From NCBI GenBank assembly GCA_001803705.1, contig MHDY01000078.1, positions 530 through 8,063 of the forward strand: a stretch of DNA of 7,534 nucleotides, read 5' to 3'. The number at the start of each line of letters is the position of its first letter. Within the stretch, counting starts at the first letter, position 1. Below the pieces are notes generated by a model, which had not been told where the DNA came from, did not search any database, and was given only the letters and a program-made list of their open reading frames with translations. Positions 1 to 6,601 of the stretch are shown one piece after another. A program made the translations under genes and the position numbers. Source of the DNA: Nitrospirae bacterium GWC2_56_14 (GTDB lineage: Bacteria > Nitrospirota > UBA9217).

Positions 1-228
1 CGTCTGTACCTCAAGGCCTGTCCTGCTGACGATTGCCTCAAGGGGGTAACCCTCGCCTTTCATTGCCTGAACCAGTGCCTGGTCTGAAAGTTCGACCGTG
101 TCCGCCTGTGCCCCTGGCCGTCCACCCAGGGCAGGCTGAGACGATCTGGCCGTCGAAGCCTGATGGGCAGTTGGCTGCTGGGAACGTACGGATGTGGCAT
201 CCACGATCGTCACGACGTCAAACTCCAT
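1..228 (-). CDS. Unrecognised protein, N-terminal part only (runs off the left edge)
   Basis: An open minus-strand frame begins at an ATG (228-226) and runs without a stop to the window edge, giving about 76 residues. An in-frame TAA lies four codons upstream, so 228 is the furthest possible start. The peptide begins MEFDVVTIVDATSV, passes through a Gln/Ser/Ala/Thr-rich, probably disordered stretch, and continues with VELSDQALVQAMKGEGY. There is no signal peptide or membrane segment in the visible part. A well-formed sigma70-type promoter (250-278) should give a leader of only about 15 bases. That leader has no clear Shine-Dalgarno. An in-frame GTG at 213-211, preceded by GGAG nine bases upstream, is a credible alternative start. 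I do not recognise the family, and no function is assigned. The case for a real gene is the open frame, coding-like codons and the promoter. Confidence 0.5.
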   Translation of the reverse strand, partial: MEFDVVTIVDATSVRSQQPTAHQASTARSSQPALGGRPGAQADTVELSDQALVQAMKGEGYPLEAIVSRTGLEVQT

Positions 229-249
229 AACCGGGTTTTATTGGCTCCC

Positions 250-278
250 ATAATATTGCTTTTGCAGCTGTTTTTCAA
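250..278 (-). promoter_or_regulatory. Sigma70-type promoter for the leftmost minus-strand gene
   Basis: Read on the minus strand, TTGAAA (278-273, five of six matches to the -35 consensus) is followed after exactly 17 bases by TATTAT (255-250, five of six matches to the -10 consensus). Transcription would start near 243, about 15 bases before the ATG at 228. The match is seen directly; activity is inferred. Confidence 0.5.
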
Positions 279-512
279 TATTTTTCCCGCAACGCGGTAA
301 AGGTGTCGGCGTACCTCGGAAACGTTGATGCCTCCTTCGACCGCCTGCCTTCGAAAGCAACTTTCTCTTCTCTACCACAGAAGTCGCATTAGGCTTCGAC
401 AACCAGCAACTCTGGTCAATCCTTAAGGCAATAAAATCTGTAAAAACAAATATTTAAGCCGACAGACACATTGTCCGATCTATACATCTAGAATATCTAT
501 TTCAAATCGATG

Positions 513-519
513 AAGGGAA
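513..519 (+). promoter_or_regulatory. Ribosome binding site that fixes the chemoreceptor start
   Basis: AAGGGAA lies five bases before the ATG at 525. A second in-frame ATG at 510 would place this site inside the coding region and has no Shine-Dalgarno of its own, only AT-rich sequence. The start at 525 is therefore preferred. Confidence 0.6.
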
Positions 520-524
520 CCGGC

Positions 525-2138
525 ATGGCAACAATAAAGTCCAAAATGGTCGTCAACGTCTTCGGGGTAATCTCCATCCTCATCATCATCGTGTTGATGA
601 ATTACTTCACTCTCAGAAAAATTGGGGAAATACATGAAAAGAATGCGCTGACATCAAAGGCGGCGGTGCTGGCAGCAGCGGTAGACGGTGCCAGCCGCGG
701 GCTGTATGGCATTATTGCCGACGCAGTGATAAACCGGAATCTCGAGGAATCCGAAAAGAAGTGGCAGGAAGCCAAGGTGCTGAACAGGAATAAGTACGAC
801 GACCTGGGCAGGCATCTTGATACCGTCGAAGAAAAACAGGGCCTGGCGAAGGCACAACGTGCCGAGGAGCGGATCGTGGCGTTGTTCGAGGGGGAGTTGC
901 TGCCGGTACTGAAGAGCAGCAGCGACTTTACCCCCGAAATCCGGACCATCGACGGGAAGATAGATGAGCAGTTGACGATAATTAATGAAGCGACGACGGC
1001 CATTGAAGCCGCTCTGGCGAAGGAAATGGACCTCAAGCAGGAGGAAGCAAAAGCCGAAATTCGTACGGCGGTCACCCAATCGATCATTATAGGCCTGGTA
1101 GGAATCCTGTTGCAGGCGGGCTTCGCAGGATGGCTGGTCAGCCAGATCCTGAAGCCGATACACGCAATGGTTGCATTGTTGAGGGATGTTGCCGAGGGGG
1201 AAGGGGACCTGACCAAAAGACTGGACGATACGAGCCGGGACGAGATTGCCGTGGCAAGCAGCTGGTTCAACCAGTTCATGGAAAATATACAGCAGATCAT
1301 CGTGCAGGTAGCGGGCAGTTCCAGTCAGCTTGCCGCCGCAGCCAGCCAGCTCCAGGCCACCTCAGAGCAGATCGCAACGGGAGCCGAAGAAGTGGCGGCC
1401 CAAACCGGTACGGTTGCTACTGCCAGTGAAGAGATGGCGGCGACGAGCGGTGATATTGCACGAACCTGCCATCAGGCCGCCGAGAGTGCCAAGTTTGCCA
1501 GCACTGCTGCGGAGAGTGGTGCGGCAGTCGTCCACGGGACGGTGCAGGGGATGCAGAAGATTGCACTCCGCGTCCAGGAGACGGCAAAGGCGGTTGAGAA
1601 CCTTGGTGCCCGATCCGACCAGATCGGTGCAATTATAGGAACGATTGAGGATATTGCCGACCAGACCAACCTGCTGGCGCTCAATGCAGCCATCGAGGCT
1701 GCCCGGGCGGGCGAGCAGGGACGGGGCTTCGCGGTGGTTGCCGATGAGGTGCGAGCACTGGCGGAACGGACCACCAGAGCCACCAAGGAGATCGGCGGCA
1801 TGATCAAGTCTATCCAGCAGGAAACGAAGGCGGCGGTACGGGAGATGGAAATAGGAGTGCGCGAGGTTGAGACGGGGACAATAGAAGCCGAAAAATCGGG
1901 CCGTGCCATTGCCGAGATTCTCGAGCAGATCAGCTCCGTGGATAATCAGGTGGCGCAGATTGCCACTGCGGCCGAACAACAGACCGCCACCACCAATGAA
2001 ATTACCAATAACATGCAGCAGGTGACCGACGTGGTGCAGGCAACATCGAGAGGAGCCCTGGAGTCCGCCCAGGCGGCGAGGCAGGTGAACCGGCTATCGA
2101 ACGAACTGCTCGGTCTGGTGGGCCGTTTCAAGGCATAG
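525..2138 (+). CDS. Methyl-accepting chemotaxis protein (transmembrane chemoreceptor)
   Basis: This 537-residue chemoreceptor senses a ligand in the periplasm and controls the CheA/CheW kinase complex, usually to steer flagellar or twitching motility. TM1 is about residues 9-30. A mostly helical periplasmic domain covers about 31-184 and resembles a four-helix-bundle sensor. TM2 is about 185-207. A HAMP domain (about 208-260) contains GEGDLTKRLDD. The long cytoplasmic coiled coil runs to the C-terminus. Its conserved hairpin tip (about 375-410) contains IADQTNLLALNAAIEAARAG and GRGFAVVADEVRALAERT, which bind CheA and CheW. Candidate methylation sites are the Glu pairs near 288-289 and 302-303 and the Glu/Gln cluster at 484-486. 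The protein ends GRFKA, with no NWETF-type tether for CheR/CheB. Start 525 is chosen for its ribosome binding site. No che genes lie nearby, so this looks like an orphan receptor. Its ligand cannot be read from the sequence. Confidence 0.96.
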   Translation: MATIKSKMVVNVFGVISILIIIVLMNYFTLRKIGEIHEKNALTSKAAVLAAAVDGASRGLYGIIADAVINRNLEESEKKWQEAKVLNRNKYDDLGRHLDTVEEKQGLAKAQRAEERIVALFEGELLPVLKSSSDFTPEIRTIDGKIDEQLTIINEATTAIEAALAKEMDLKQEEAKAEIRTAVTQSIIIGLVGILLQAGFAGWLVSQILKPIHAMVALLRDVAEGEGDLTKRLDDTSRDEIAVASSWFNQFMENIQQIIVQVAGSSSQLAAAASQLQATSEQIATGAEEVAAQTGTVATASEEMAATSGDIARTCHQAAESAKFASTAAESGAAVVHGTVQGMQKIALRVQETAKAVENLGARSDQIGAIIGTIEDIADQTNLLALNAAIEAARAGEQGRGFAVVADEVRALAERTTRATKEIGGMIKSIQQETKAAVREMEIGVREVETGTIEAEKSGRAIAEILEQISSVDNQVAQIATAAEQQTATTNEITNNMQQVTDVVQATSRGALESAQAARQVNRLSNELLGLVGRFKA

Positions 2139-2208
2139 AAGCAATTTCATGTTCAACCGCATCGCCAAACCGGTGCCGGTATCGGTACATCTGGACCGTT
2201 AGGACGGA

Positions 2209-2241
2209 GGGCAGGCTGCTGGTGTGCGATGCCGCCTGCCC
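2209..2241. terminator. Perfect inverted repeat between convergent genes, possible bidirectional terminator
   Basis: GGGCAGGC (2209-2216) and GCCTGCCC (2234-2241) form a perfect 8-bp, GC-rich stem around a 17-base loop. It sits between the ends of the converging chemoreceptor and flavoenzyme genes, four bases beyond the flavoenzyme stop codon. Position favours transcription termination. However, neither strand has a T-tract after the stem, so it is not a textbook intrinsic terminator. It could instead protect the 3' end of an mRNA. Confidence 0.35.
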
Positions 2242-2245
2242 CTGC

Positions 2246-3661
2246 TTATCCTCTCGCCGTTATGCTCAGCAGGCCGGGGAAGAGGTTGTCGGGGTCGTAC
2301 GTCGCCTTCACCTTTTCCAGGCGGTCCAGGTTCGGGCCGTAAGCCCCCCGCAGCAAGGCCTCCTTATCCTCCACAAAACCGGGGAAGTTCAGGTAGCTCC
2401 CGCCATCGGAAAACTGCTGCAGGTCCCTATGTACATTTCTGGCCCAGGCGATGTTCGCCTGGCTGGTCTCCGGGTCGCGCCAATTTGCTTCGATGCCGAT
2501 CATGTATGGCGGCTGCCGCTGCGCGAAAGCCGTATCCGACACCGGTACCCGCGTAACGGTTCCTCCGAGGAACCAGACGTCGATGGAAGATTCCGGCGAA
2601 GGGCGCCTGGCGGTATGTTGGGCAAGAATGCCGATCACTTCGTGGTCGAGCCGGTTCAGATAGATCGATTTCCAGTAATAGAAAAGGCCATCGGGATAAT
2701 CCCGGTCGAGAAACTGCTGTGCCTCGGTCCACTTCATAGCCCCGCTCTGGTCGGCAAGAGGTTGTCCAATGGTGCGCAGGGGGGCCAGGACTTCTTCAGC
2801 CTTATCCAGAGGGCCCGTATAGCATCCGAGCAGGATGACCACCGGCCTGCCCCGGTATTGGGGTACCGGCGAGTCCCAGAATACCCCGATTACCATCAGG
2901 TCCTCCGGCGCCTCGGCCATGTAGTCGCGGCAGGCGGCGATAATCTCGCCGGCTCGTTCTAGCGGGTATATCGGAACGCTCATCCACACCTGCGGGCCGA
3001 CCGGATGCAGATGGAATTCGAAGGCGGTCACGACGCCGAAGTTGCCCCCTCCTCCCCGCAACGCCCAGAACAGGTCCGGATGCTGGTCATGGGTCGCCCG
3101 CAGCAGGCGTCCGTCGGCAGTGACGATCTCGACGGCAGCCAGGTTGTCGATGGAAAGCCCGTGCTTGCGCATGAGCCACCCGGCACCGCCGTGGAGGGTC
3201 AACCCGGCCACGCCGGTTTCCGAAACAACCCCTACCGGTGCTGCCAGATTGAACGGGGCAGTTTCGTGATCCAGGTCCCCCAGGCGCGCACCGCTTTCGA
3301 CCCTCGCAAGGCGTTGTCCCGGCATGACATGCACGCTCCGCATTTCCGAGACGTCGATTACGAAACCTCCCTCGACAATGGCCGATCCGGACACGTTGTG
3401 GCCGCCCGCGCGGATCGACAGGGGCAGGTCGTGCTCCCGGGCAAAATCGACCGATGCCATTACATCCGCCGTGCCTCGGCACCGTGCGATCAGCGCCGGT
3501 CTCTTGTCTATCATTCCGTTCCAGACTCTGCGCGCCTGGTCATAGCGGGTGTCTCCCTGTGCGAGCACGGTGCCTCGCAACTGTTTGGCAAAGCTCTTGA
3601 GAGCTGTTTCGCTCAATGAAATTCTGTCGCCGCGGCGTGTCAATATCTCCACGGAACCCAT
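2246..3661 (-). CDS. FAD-linked oxidoreductase, berberine-bridge-enzyme type
   Basis: A 471-residue flavoenzyme of the PCMH/vanillyl-alcohol-oxidase fold with a C-terminal BBE segment. Family members oxidise alcohols, sugars or alkaloid-like compounds, often passing electrons to O2; the substrate here is unknown. The N-terminal FAD-binding domain spans about residues 53-220. It includes SIRAGGHNVSGSA, where His88 matches the histidine that covalently holds FAD at the 8-alpha position, then GGAGWLMRKHGLSIDNL and ALRGGGGNFGVVTAFEF. The C-terminal motif AYGPNLDRLEKVKATYDPDN (440-459) followed by LFPGLLSI is typical of the BBE segment. The second covalent-link cysteine of many relatives is missing: its region reads GVVSETGVAGLTL. 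FAD is therefore probably held through one bond. No signal peptide is seen, so it is likely cytoplasmic. Start 3661 has a perfect AAAGGAGG; a longer frame from 3721 would begin inside the promoter. It is transcribed away from the neighbouring thiol-redox operon. Confidence 0.93.
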   Translation of the reverse strand: MGSVEILTRRGDRISLSETALKSFAKQLRGTVLAQGDTRYDQARRVWNGMIDKRPALIARCRGTADVMASVDFAREHDLPLSIRAGGHNVSGSAIVEGGFVIDVSEMRSVHVMPGQRLARVESGARLGDLDHETAPFNLAAPVGVVSETGVAGLTLHGGAGWLMRKHGLSIDNLAAVEIVTADGRLLRATHDQHPDLFWALRGGGGNFGVVTAFEFHLHPVGPQVWMSVPIYPLERAGEIIAACRDYMAEAPEDLMVIGVFWDSPVPQYRGRPVVILLGCYTGPLDKAEEVLAPLRTIGQPLADQSGAMKWTEAQQFLDRDYPDGLFYYWKSIYLNRLDHEVIGILAQHTARRPSPESSIDVWFLGGTVTRVPVSDTAFAQRQPPYMIGIEANWRDPETSQANIAWARNVHRDLQQFSDGGSYLNFPGFVEDKEALLRGAYGPNLDRLEKVKATYDPDNLFPGLLSITARG

Positions 3662-3666
3662 CGTTG

Positions 3667-3674
3667 CCTCCTTT
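3667..3674 (-). promoter_or_regulatory. Strong ribosome binding site fixing the flavoenzyme start
   Basis: On the minus strand AAAGGAGG lies five bases before the ATG at 3661-3659. It decides in favour of this start over the upstream in-frame ATG at 3721-3719, which would add 20 residues (MSPLPPMIHC...) that do not look like part of the family domain. Confidence 0.8.
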
Positions 3675-3693
3675 AAAGAGCCATCATGCCTAC

Positions 3694-3721
3694 AGTGTAT
3701 CATCGGTGGGAGGGGTGACAA
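3694..3721 (-). promoter_or_regulatory. Candidate sigma70-type promoter of the flavoenzyme gene
   Basis: On the minus strand TTGTCA (3721-3716, five of six matches) is followed after 16 bases by TACACT (3699-3694, four of six matches). Transcription would begin near 3687, giving a leader of about 26 bases that contains the AAAGGAGG site. A second TTGTCA occurs 24 bases upstream (3745-3740). Confidence 0.45.
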
Positions 3722-3730
3722 TTCAGTCTT

Positions 3731-3742
3731 TCAGGGACCTGA
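3731..3742. repeat. Short palindrome in the divergent promoter region
   Basis: TCAGGGACCTGA is an inverted repeat (TCAGG, two bases, CCTGA) just upstream of the flavoenzyme -35 element and about 45 bases before the thiol-redox operon. The position suits a shared operator, but five-base arms can occur by chance and no regulator gene lies nearby. Confidence 0.2.
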
Positions 3743-3786
3743 CAACGCGGTGCTGCAATCGGTATTGAATCGGATATGCTTTAACG

Positions 3787-5058
3787 ATGGGGAGAATCGA
3801 TTACAGAACAGGCCGCACCGTAAAAATGGCGGCCCTGATCCAATTGGTTTTTCTAGTCTTCTGCACGGTAGCCGGCGCGGTAGAGGAAGGGGTAACCCTT
3901 TTCTTTTTCTGGGGAGAGGGGTGCCCGCACTGTGCCAGTGCGATGCCGTTCATGAAGGAGCTGGAAAAACGGCATCCCGACCTTGAGGTCCGCTCTCTGG
4001 AGGTCTTCAACAACGAGGATAATCTGGAATTGCTGAAGAAGATGGCCGAACAGCATGGAACGGAAGCGCGCGGTATCCCGATGGTATTTATCGGGGACCG
4101 CTATTTTACCGGCTTTTCAGAGGGAACGGCGCACGACATAGAAACGGAGGTGAAACGGATAACAGAGCATCCCCCCGGGGACGGTGACGCCCCCTCCCGT
4201 ACGGGGGGAAGACTGGAACTCCCGCTGGTCGGGCCGGTGGACAGTTCAACGCTGTCTCTCCCCGTTTTCACCATTGTCGTCGCCGGTCTCGACAGCTTCA
4301 ACCCCTGCGCGTTTTTCGTCCTGCTCTTTCTGCTTTCGCTGCTCGTGCATGCCCATTCGCGGCAACGGATGCTGGTAATCGGTGGGATATTCGTCATCTT
4401 CTCGGGGCTGGTCTATTTCGTGTACATGGCTGCATGGCTAAACCTGTTCCTTCTGCTGGGCGAACTGCAGTTCGTGACCGTAATCGCCGGCATGGTGGCG
4501 CTGATCATTGCGCTCATCAATATCAAGGACTTCTTTTTTTTCAAGAAAGGTGTTTCACTCGCGATTCCTGAACGCGCTAAGCCGCGGCTTTTCGAGCGGA
4601 TGCGGAACCTTGTCCATACCGGTTCCCTGCCGGGGATGGTGGCGGCTACCGTCATCCTCGCGCTGGCTGCCAATACCTATGAAGTATTCTGCACCGCCGG
4701 TTTTCCGATGCTGTATACGAGGGCACTTACCCTCGAGCGCCTGCCACTTTCAATGTTTTACCTTTATCTTCTCCTGTACAACGTGGTGTACATCATCCCG
4801 CTTGCCTGCATCGTCGTTCTCTTTGTCGTCAGCCTGGGAAGCCGCAAATTGAGCGAATGGCAGGGGAGGGTGCTTAAATTGCTGTCGGGAGTCATGATGC
4901 TCGGACTCGCCCTCGTCCTCCTGGTGCGGCCCTACCTTTTGAACAATGCTATTGCTTCGATCGGACTGCTTGTCATCTGCGTCAGCGTGACAGGACTCGT
5001 CGCGCTGGCAGCGAAACGATTTGGGTCCGATACGGCTCAGCCCCATGATGGAGTCTGA
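3787..5058 (+). CDS. Thioredoxin-fold domain fused to a CcdA/DsbD-like membrane thiol electron carrier
   Basis: The 423-residue protein has three parts. The first is a signal peptide or anchor (h-region about residues 15-30, possible cleavage after AGA). The second is a small periplasmic thioredoxin/glutaredoxin-fold domain (about 34-127) with active site CPHC (Cys46, Cys49) and the expected cis-proline region GIPMVFIG. The third, after a Gly/Pro-rich linker, is a membrane domain of about seven helices (roughly 157-410). Its two conserved cysteines lie in FNPCAFF (Cys173) and EVFCTAGFP (Cys302), like the paired cysteines of CcdA and DsbD-beta. Such proteins carry electrons from cytoplasmic thioredoxin to periplasmic disulfides, serving cytochrome c maturation, disulfide repair or stress defence. 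Neither start (ATG 3787 or in-frame ATG 3826) has a clear Shine-Dalgarno; 3787 is kept because it gives a positively charged n-region. The barrel-protein gene follows after four bases, so the two form an operon. Confidence 0.9.
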   Translation: MGRIDYRTGRTVKMAALIQLVFLVFCTVAGAVEEGVTLFFFWGEGCPHCASAMPFMKELEKRHPDLEVRSLEVFNNEDNLELLKKMAEQHGTEARGIPMVFIGDRYFTGFSEGTAHDIETEVKRITEHPPGDGDAPSRTGGRLELPLVGPVDSSTLSLPVFTIVVAGLDSFNPCAFFVLLFLLSLLVHAHSRQRMLVIGGIFVIFSGLVYFVYMAAWLNLFLLLGELQFVTVIAGMVALIIALINIKDFFFFKKGVSLAIPERAKPRLFERMRNLVHTGSLPGMVAATVILALAANTYEVFCTAGFPMLYTRALTLERLPLSMFYLYLLLYNVVYIIPLACIVVLFVVSLGSRKLSEWQGRVLKLLSGVMMLGLALVLLVRPYLLNNAIASIGLLVICVSVTGLVALAAKRFGSDTAQPHDGV

Positions 5059-5062
5059 CACG

Positions 5063-6394
5063 ATGGCGCGCTTTGTTTCCCTTCTCTGTACGGCGTTCCT
5101 TTGTATCTTCAGCGTCGGCGCGTCCGGGACAGACCTTGCACAACGGCTGGATGCACTTGAAAAAAAGGTGCAGGAGCAGCAGAAGACAATCGATGAGCAG
5201 CAGAAGGTGATAGAGCAGCTGCGTGATGGGATAGGCAAGCAACCTCTGCACCGGCAACATGCCGGCGAGGGAGATCACGCGGAAGCGGAAAGTGGCAGTG
5301 CCACGGTTGACGAGGCCCTCTTCAAGAAGCTGAACATCTCGCTGATAGTCGATACCTATGCCTACGTTTCAAGCCGTAACGACCGAGAGCAGGAAAACAG
5401 CAGCATTCCCGGATTCACGACTAACGGGCTGGAGCAGCGCGAGGGTTTCAACCTCCGTGCGGCGGAACTGATCTTCTTTGCTCACGTAAACCCTTATATC
5501 ACGCTATATGCGAACCTGCCAGCTACCGAGGACGGGATCGAGGTGGAGGAGGCGTACGCAGCGACCACCTCCCTTCCAAAAGGACTGGCGATAAAGGGGG
5601 GGAAATTCAAGAGCAACTTCAGTCGCCTCAACTCCCAGCATCCCCATGTGTGGGATTTTTTCGACATTCCCCTGCCGTACCGTGCCTTTCTGGGGGACGA
5701 GGGGCTCGGCGGCGAAAAAGGGGTGCAGGTGACCTGGCTTCCTCCCCTGCCGCTTCGCTCGACTGTCGGCGTCGAGTTGCTGCAAGGGGAGAATGATCTT
5801 CTTTTCGGCGCCGATGCCCGCTCGGGTCCCCATGTACTCTCCGTTTTCGCCAAAAGCACTGTTGAGCCGACAGAACACTCCATCCTTCATGGTGGGCCGT
5901 CGCTGCTGATCGGAAAGGCCCGGAACGCCAATGTGACGGAAGGAGCCGAGCTGGACGGAACGAGCACTCTTGCCGGAATGGAGGTTGCGTGGAAATGGGA
6001 GCCTGCGCACCAGGAACAGCTTATTCTTCGGAGTGAATACCTGTACCTGATCCAGAACGGCATCCTGATCGGGGATTCGGTTACCGATGTGCTGCGCCGC
6101 CGCCAGGACGGCTTCTATATCCAGGGCATTTACCAGAGAGGGGTGTGGCGGTACGGCGTGCGTTATGACCTCCTTGGGTTCTTCCCCGACCGGTTCCAAC
6201 GGGGCGCCATTCGGGAAGAATTCGGAGCTACTCCCTGGCGGGCGACCGGATTGGTTGAATACAGACTCTCCGAGACGGCGCGGATCAGGCTGCAATACAA
6301 CCACGACAGGTCGGACCGTCACGGCAGAAACAATGAGGAAGGAATTCTTCAATTCATCTTCGGCATCGGCGCCCATACACCCCATATTTTCTGA
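5063..6394 (+). CDS. Outer-membrane beta-barrel (porin-like) protein with N-terminal coiled coil
   Basis: The 443-residue secreted protein starts with a signal peptide (MARFVSLLCTAFLCIFSVGA). Next comes a coiled coil rich in Gln, Glu and Lys (about 24-56: LAQRLDALEKKVQEQQ and onward), as in porins that trimerise or bind peptidoglycan, then a His/Glu/Ala linker (His63, 66, 72). The rest (about 88-443) alternates polar and hydrophobic residues as barrel strands do and ends in Phe, as expected for recognition by the BAM machinery. The segment with GLAIKGGKFKSNFSRLN, HPH (193-195) and GEKGVQVTWLPP recalls uncharacterised barrels sometimes named 'zinc-regulated TonB-dependent receptor'. No TonB plug is visible, and the length suits a porin better. 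Start 5063 is chosen for the signal peptide and GGAG nine bases upstream, inside the end of the previous gene; only four bases separate the two genes, suggesting coupled translation. The substrate is unknown; metal or siderophore transport is one possibility. Confidence 0.82.
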   Translation: MARFVSLLCTAFLCIFSVGASGTDLAQRLDALEKKVQEQQKTIDEQQKVIEQLRDGIGKQPLHRQHAGEGDHAEAESGSATVDEALFKKLNISLIVDTYAYVSSRNDREQENSSIPGFTTNGLEQREGFNLRAAELIFFAHVNPYITLYANLPATEDGIEVEEAYAATTSLPKGLAIKGGKFKSNFSRLNSQHPHVWDFFDIPLPYRAFLGDEGLGGEKGVQVTWLPPLPLRSTVGVELLQGENDLLFGADARSGPHVLSVFAKSTVEPTEHSILHGGPSLLIGKARNANVTEGAELDGTSTLAGMEVAWKWEPAHQEQLILRSEYLYLIQNGILIGDSVTDVLRRRQDGFYIQGIYQRGVWRYGVRYDLLGFFPDRFQRGAIREEFGATPWRATGLVEYRLSETARIRLQYNHDRSDRHGRNNEEGILQFIFGIGAHTPHIF

Positions 6395-6554
6395 TTCCCC
6401 TGAAAGCTGCGACCGTGCAACAGTGACGGACCGTCCTTCCCCAACTGAAAAGATAATTTCCTCCAGCAGCGTAATCTTCTCGAGAAGCAGAGAATGCTTA
6501 AAAACAACTATGATGCTAAAGAATGATCAGAAAAATACCGATACCAATATGAGG

Positions 6555-6579
6555 GTCAACTATTATTAAAGAAGTTGAC
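6555..6579. repeat. Inverted repeat GTCAACT-N11-AGTTGAC
   Basis: Two perfect 7-base arms (6555-6561 and 6573-6579) flank an 11-base AT-only core apart from one G. Placed upstream of the small gene, it could be an operator for a dimeric regulator or a weak hairpin in the leader RNA. The core overlaps a -10-like TATTAT (6561-6566), but no matching -35 element was seen. Confidence 0.3.
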
Positions 6580-6594
6580 GTATCGATTGGGCCG

Positions 6595-6601
6595 AAGGAG
6601 G
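6595..6601 (+). promoter_or_regulatory. Perfect Shine-Dalgarno sequence with no well-placed start codon
   Basis: AAGGAGG is followed after one base by an ATG (6603), too close to be used and in a different frame from the small gene. The nearest start in the small gene's frame is a TTG at 6614, 12 bases downstream. If this site is functional, the small gene begins at 6614 and encodes 92 residues. Confidence 0.35.

Larger units (their letters stand above)
229..524. other. Spacer between divergent genes; no confident gene
   Basis: This spacer separates the leftmost minus-strand gene from the chemoreceptor gene and is AT-rich at both ends. It carries the minus-strand promoter at 250-278. A minus-strand frame open from about 378 to its stop at 210 reads INVSEVRRHLYRVAGKIL in part, and those codons look coding. 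It has no usable start codon, and a TAG lies just upstream, so at most it is a remnant. For the chemoreceptor, a loose flagellar-type (sigma28) resemblance exists (TAAA at 441-444, GCCGACAG at 458-465), but the 13-base spacing is short. No RNA gene or long repeat was seen. Confidence 0.4.

Noticed and set aside
33..230. Plus-strand 65-residue frame
   Set aside because: It is Pro/Arg-rich with no family resemblance or ribosome site, and lies opposite the minus-strand frame that has a good promoter.
441..465. Sigma28-like promoter before the chemoreceptor
   Set aside because: TAAA and GCCGACAG are present but 13 bases apart rather than about 15, and the -10 element matches only six of eight positions.
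602..1300. Long minus-strand frame (232 residues) opposite the chemoreceptor
   Set aside because: It is a Ser/Cys-rich translation antisense to a clearly recognised chemoreceptor; a shadow frame.
2222..2962. Plus-strand 246-residue frame opposite the flavoenzyme
   Set aside because: It is antisense to a gene with clear FAD-binding and BBE motifs and shows no protein features of its own.
5504..6385. Minus-strand 293-residue frame opposite the barrel protein
   Set aside because: It is a long open frame, but antisense to a gene with signal peptide, coiled coil, barrel strands and terminal Phe. No plausible ribosome site or family was seen.
6476..6487. 12-base palindrome CTTCTCGAGAAG
   Set aside because: There is no loop, no T-tract and no repeated copy in the window; too little to call a regulatory site.
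6087..6569. Plus-strand 160-residue frame overlapping the end of the barrel-protein gene
   Set aside because: Most of it is out of frame within the barrel-protein gene, and the tail is low-complexity Ser/Thr/Asn-rich sequence.
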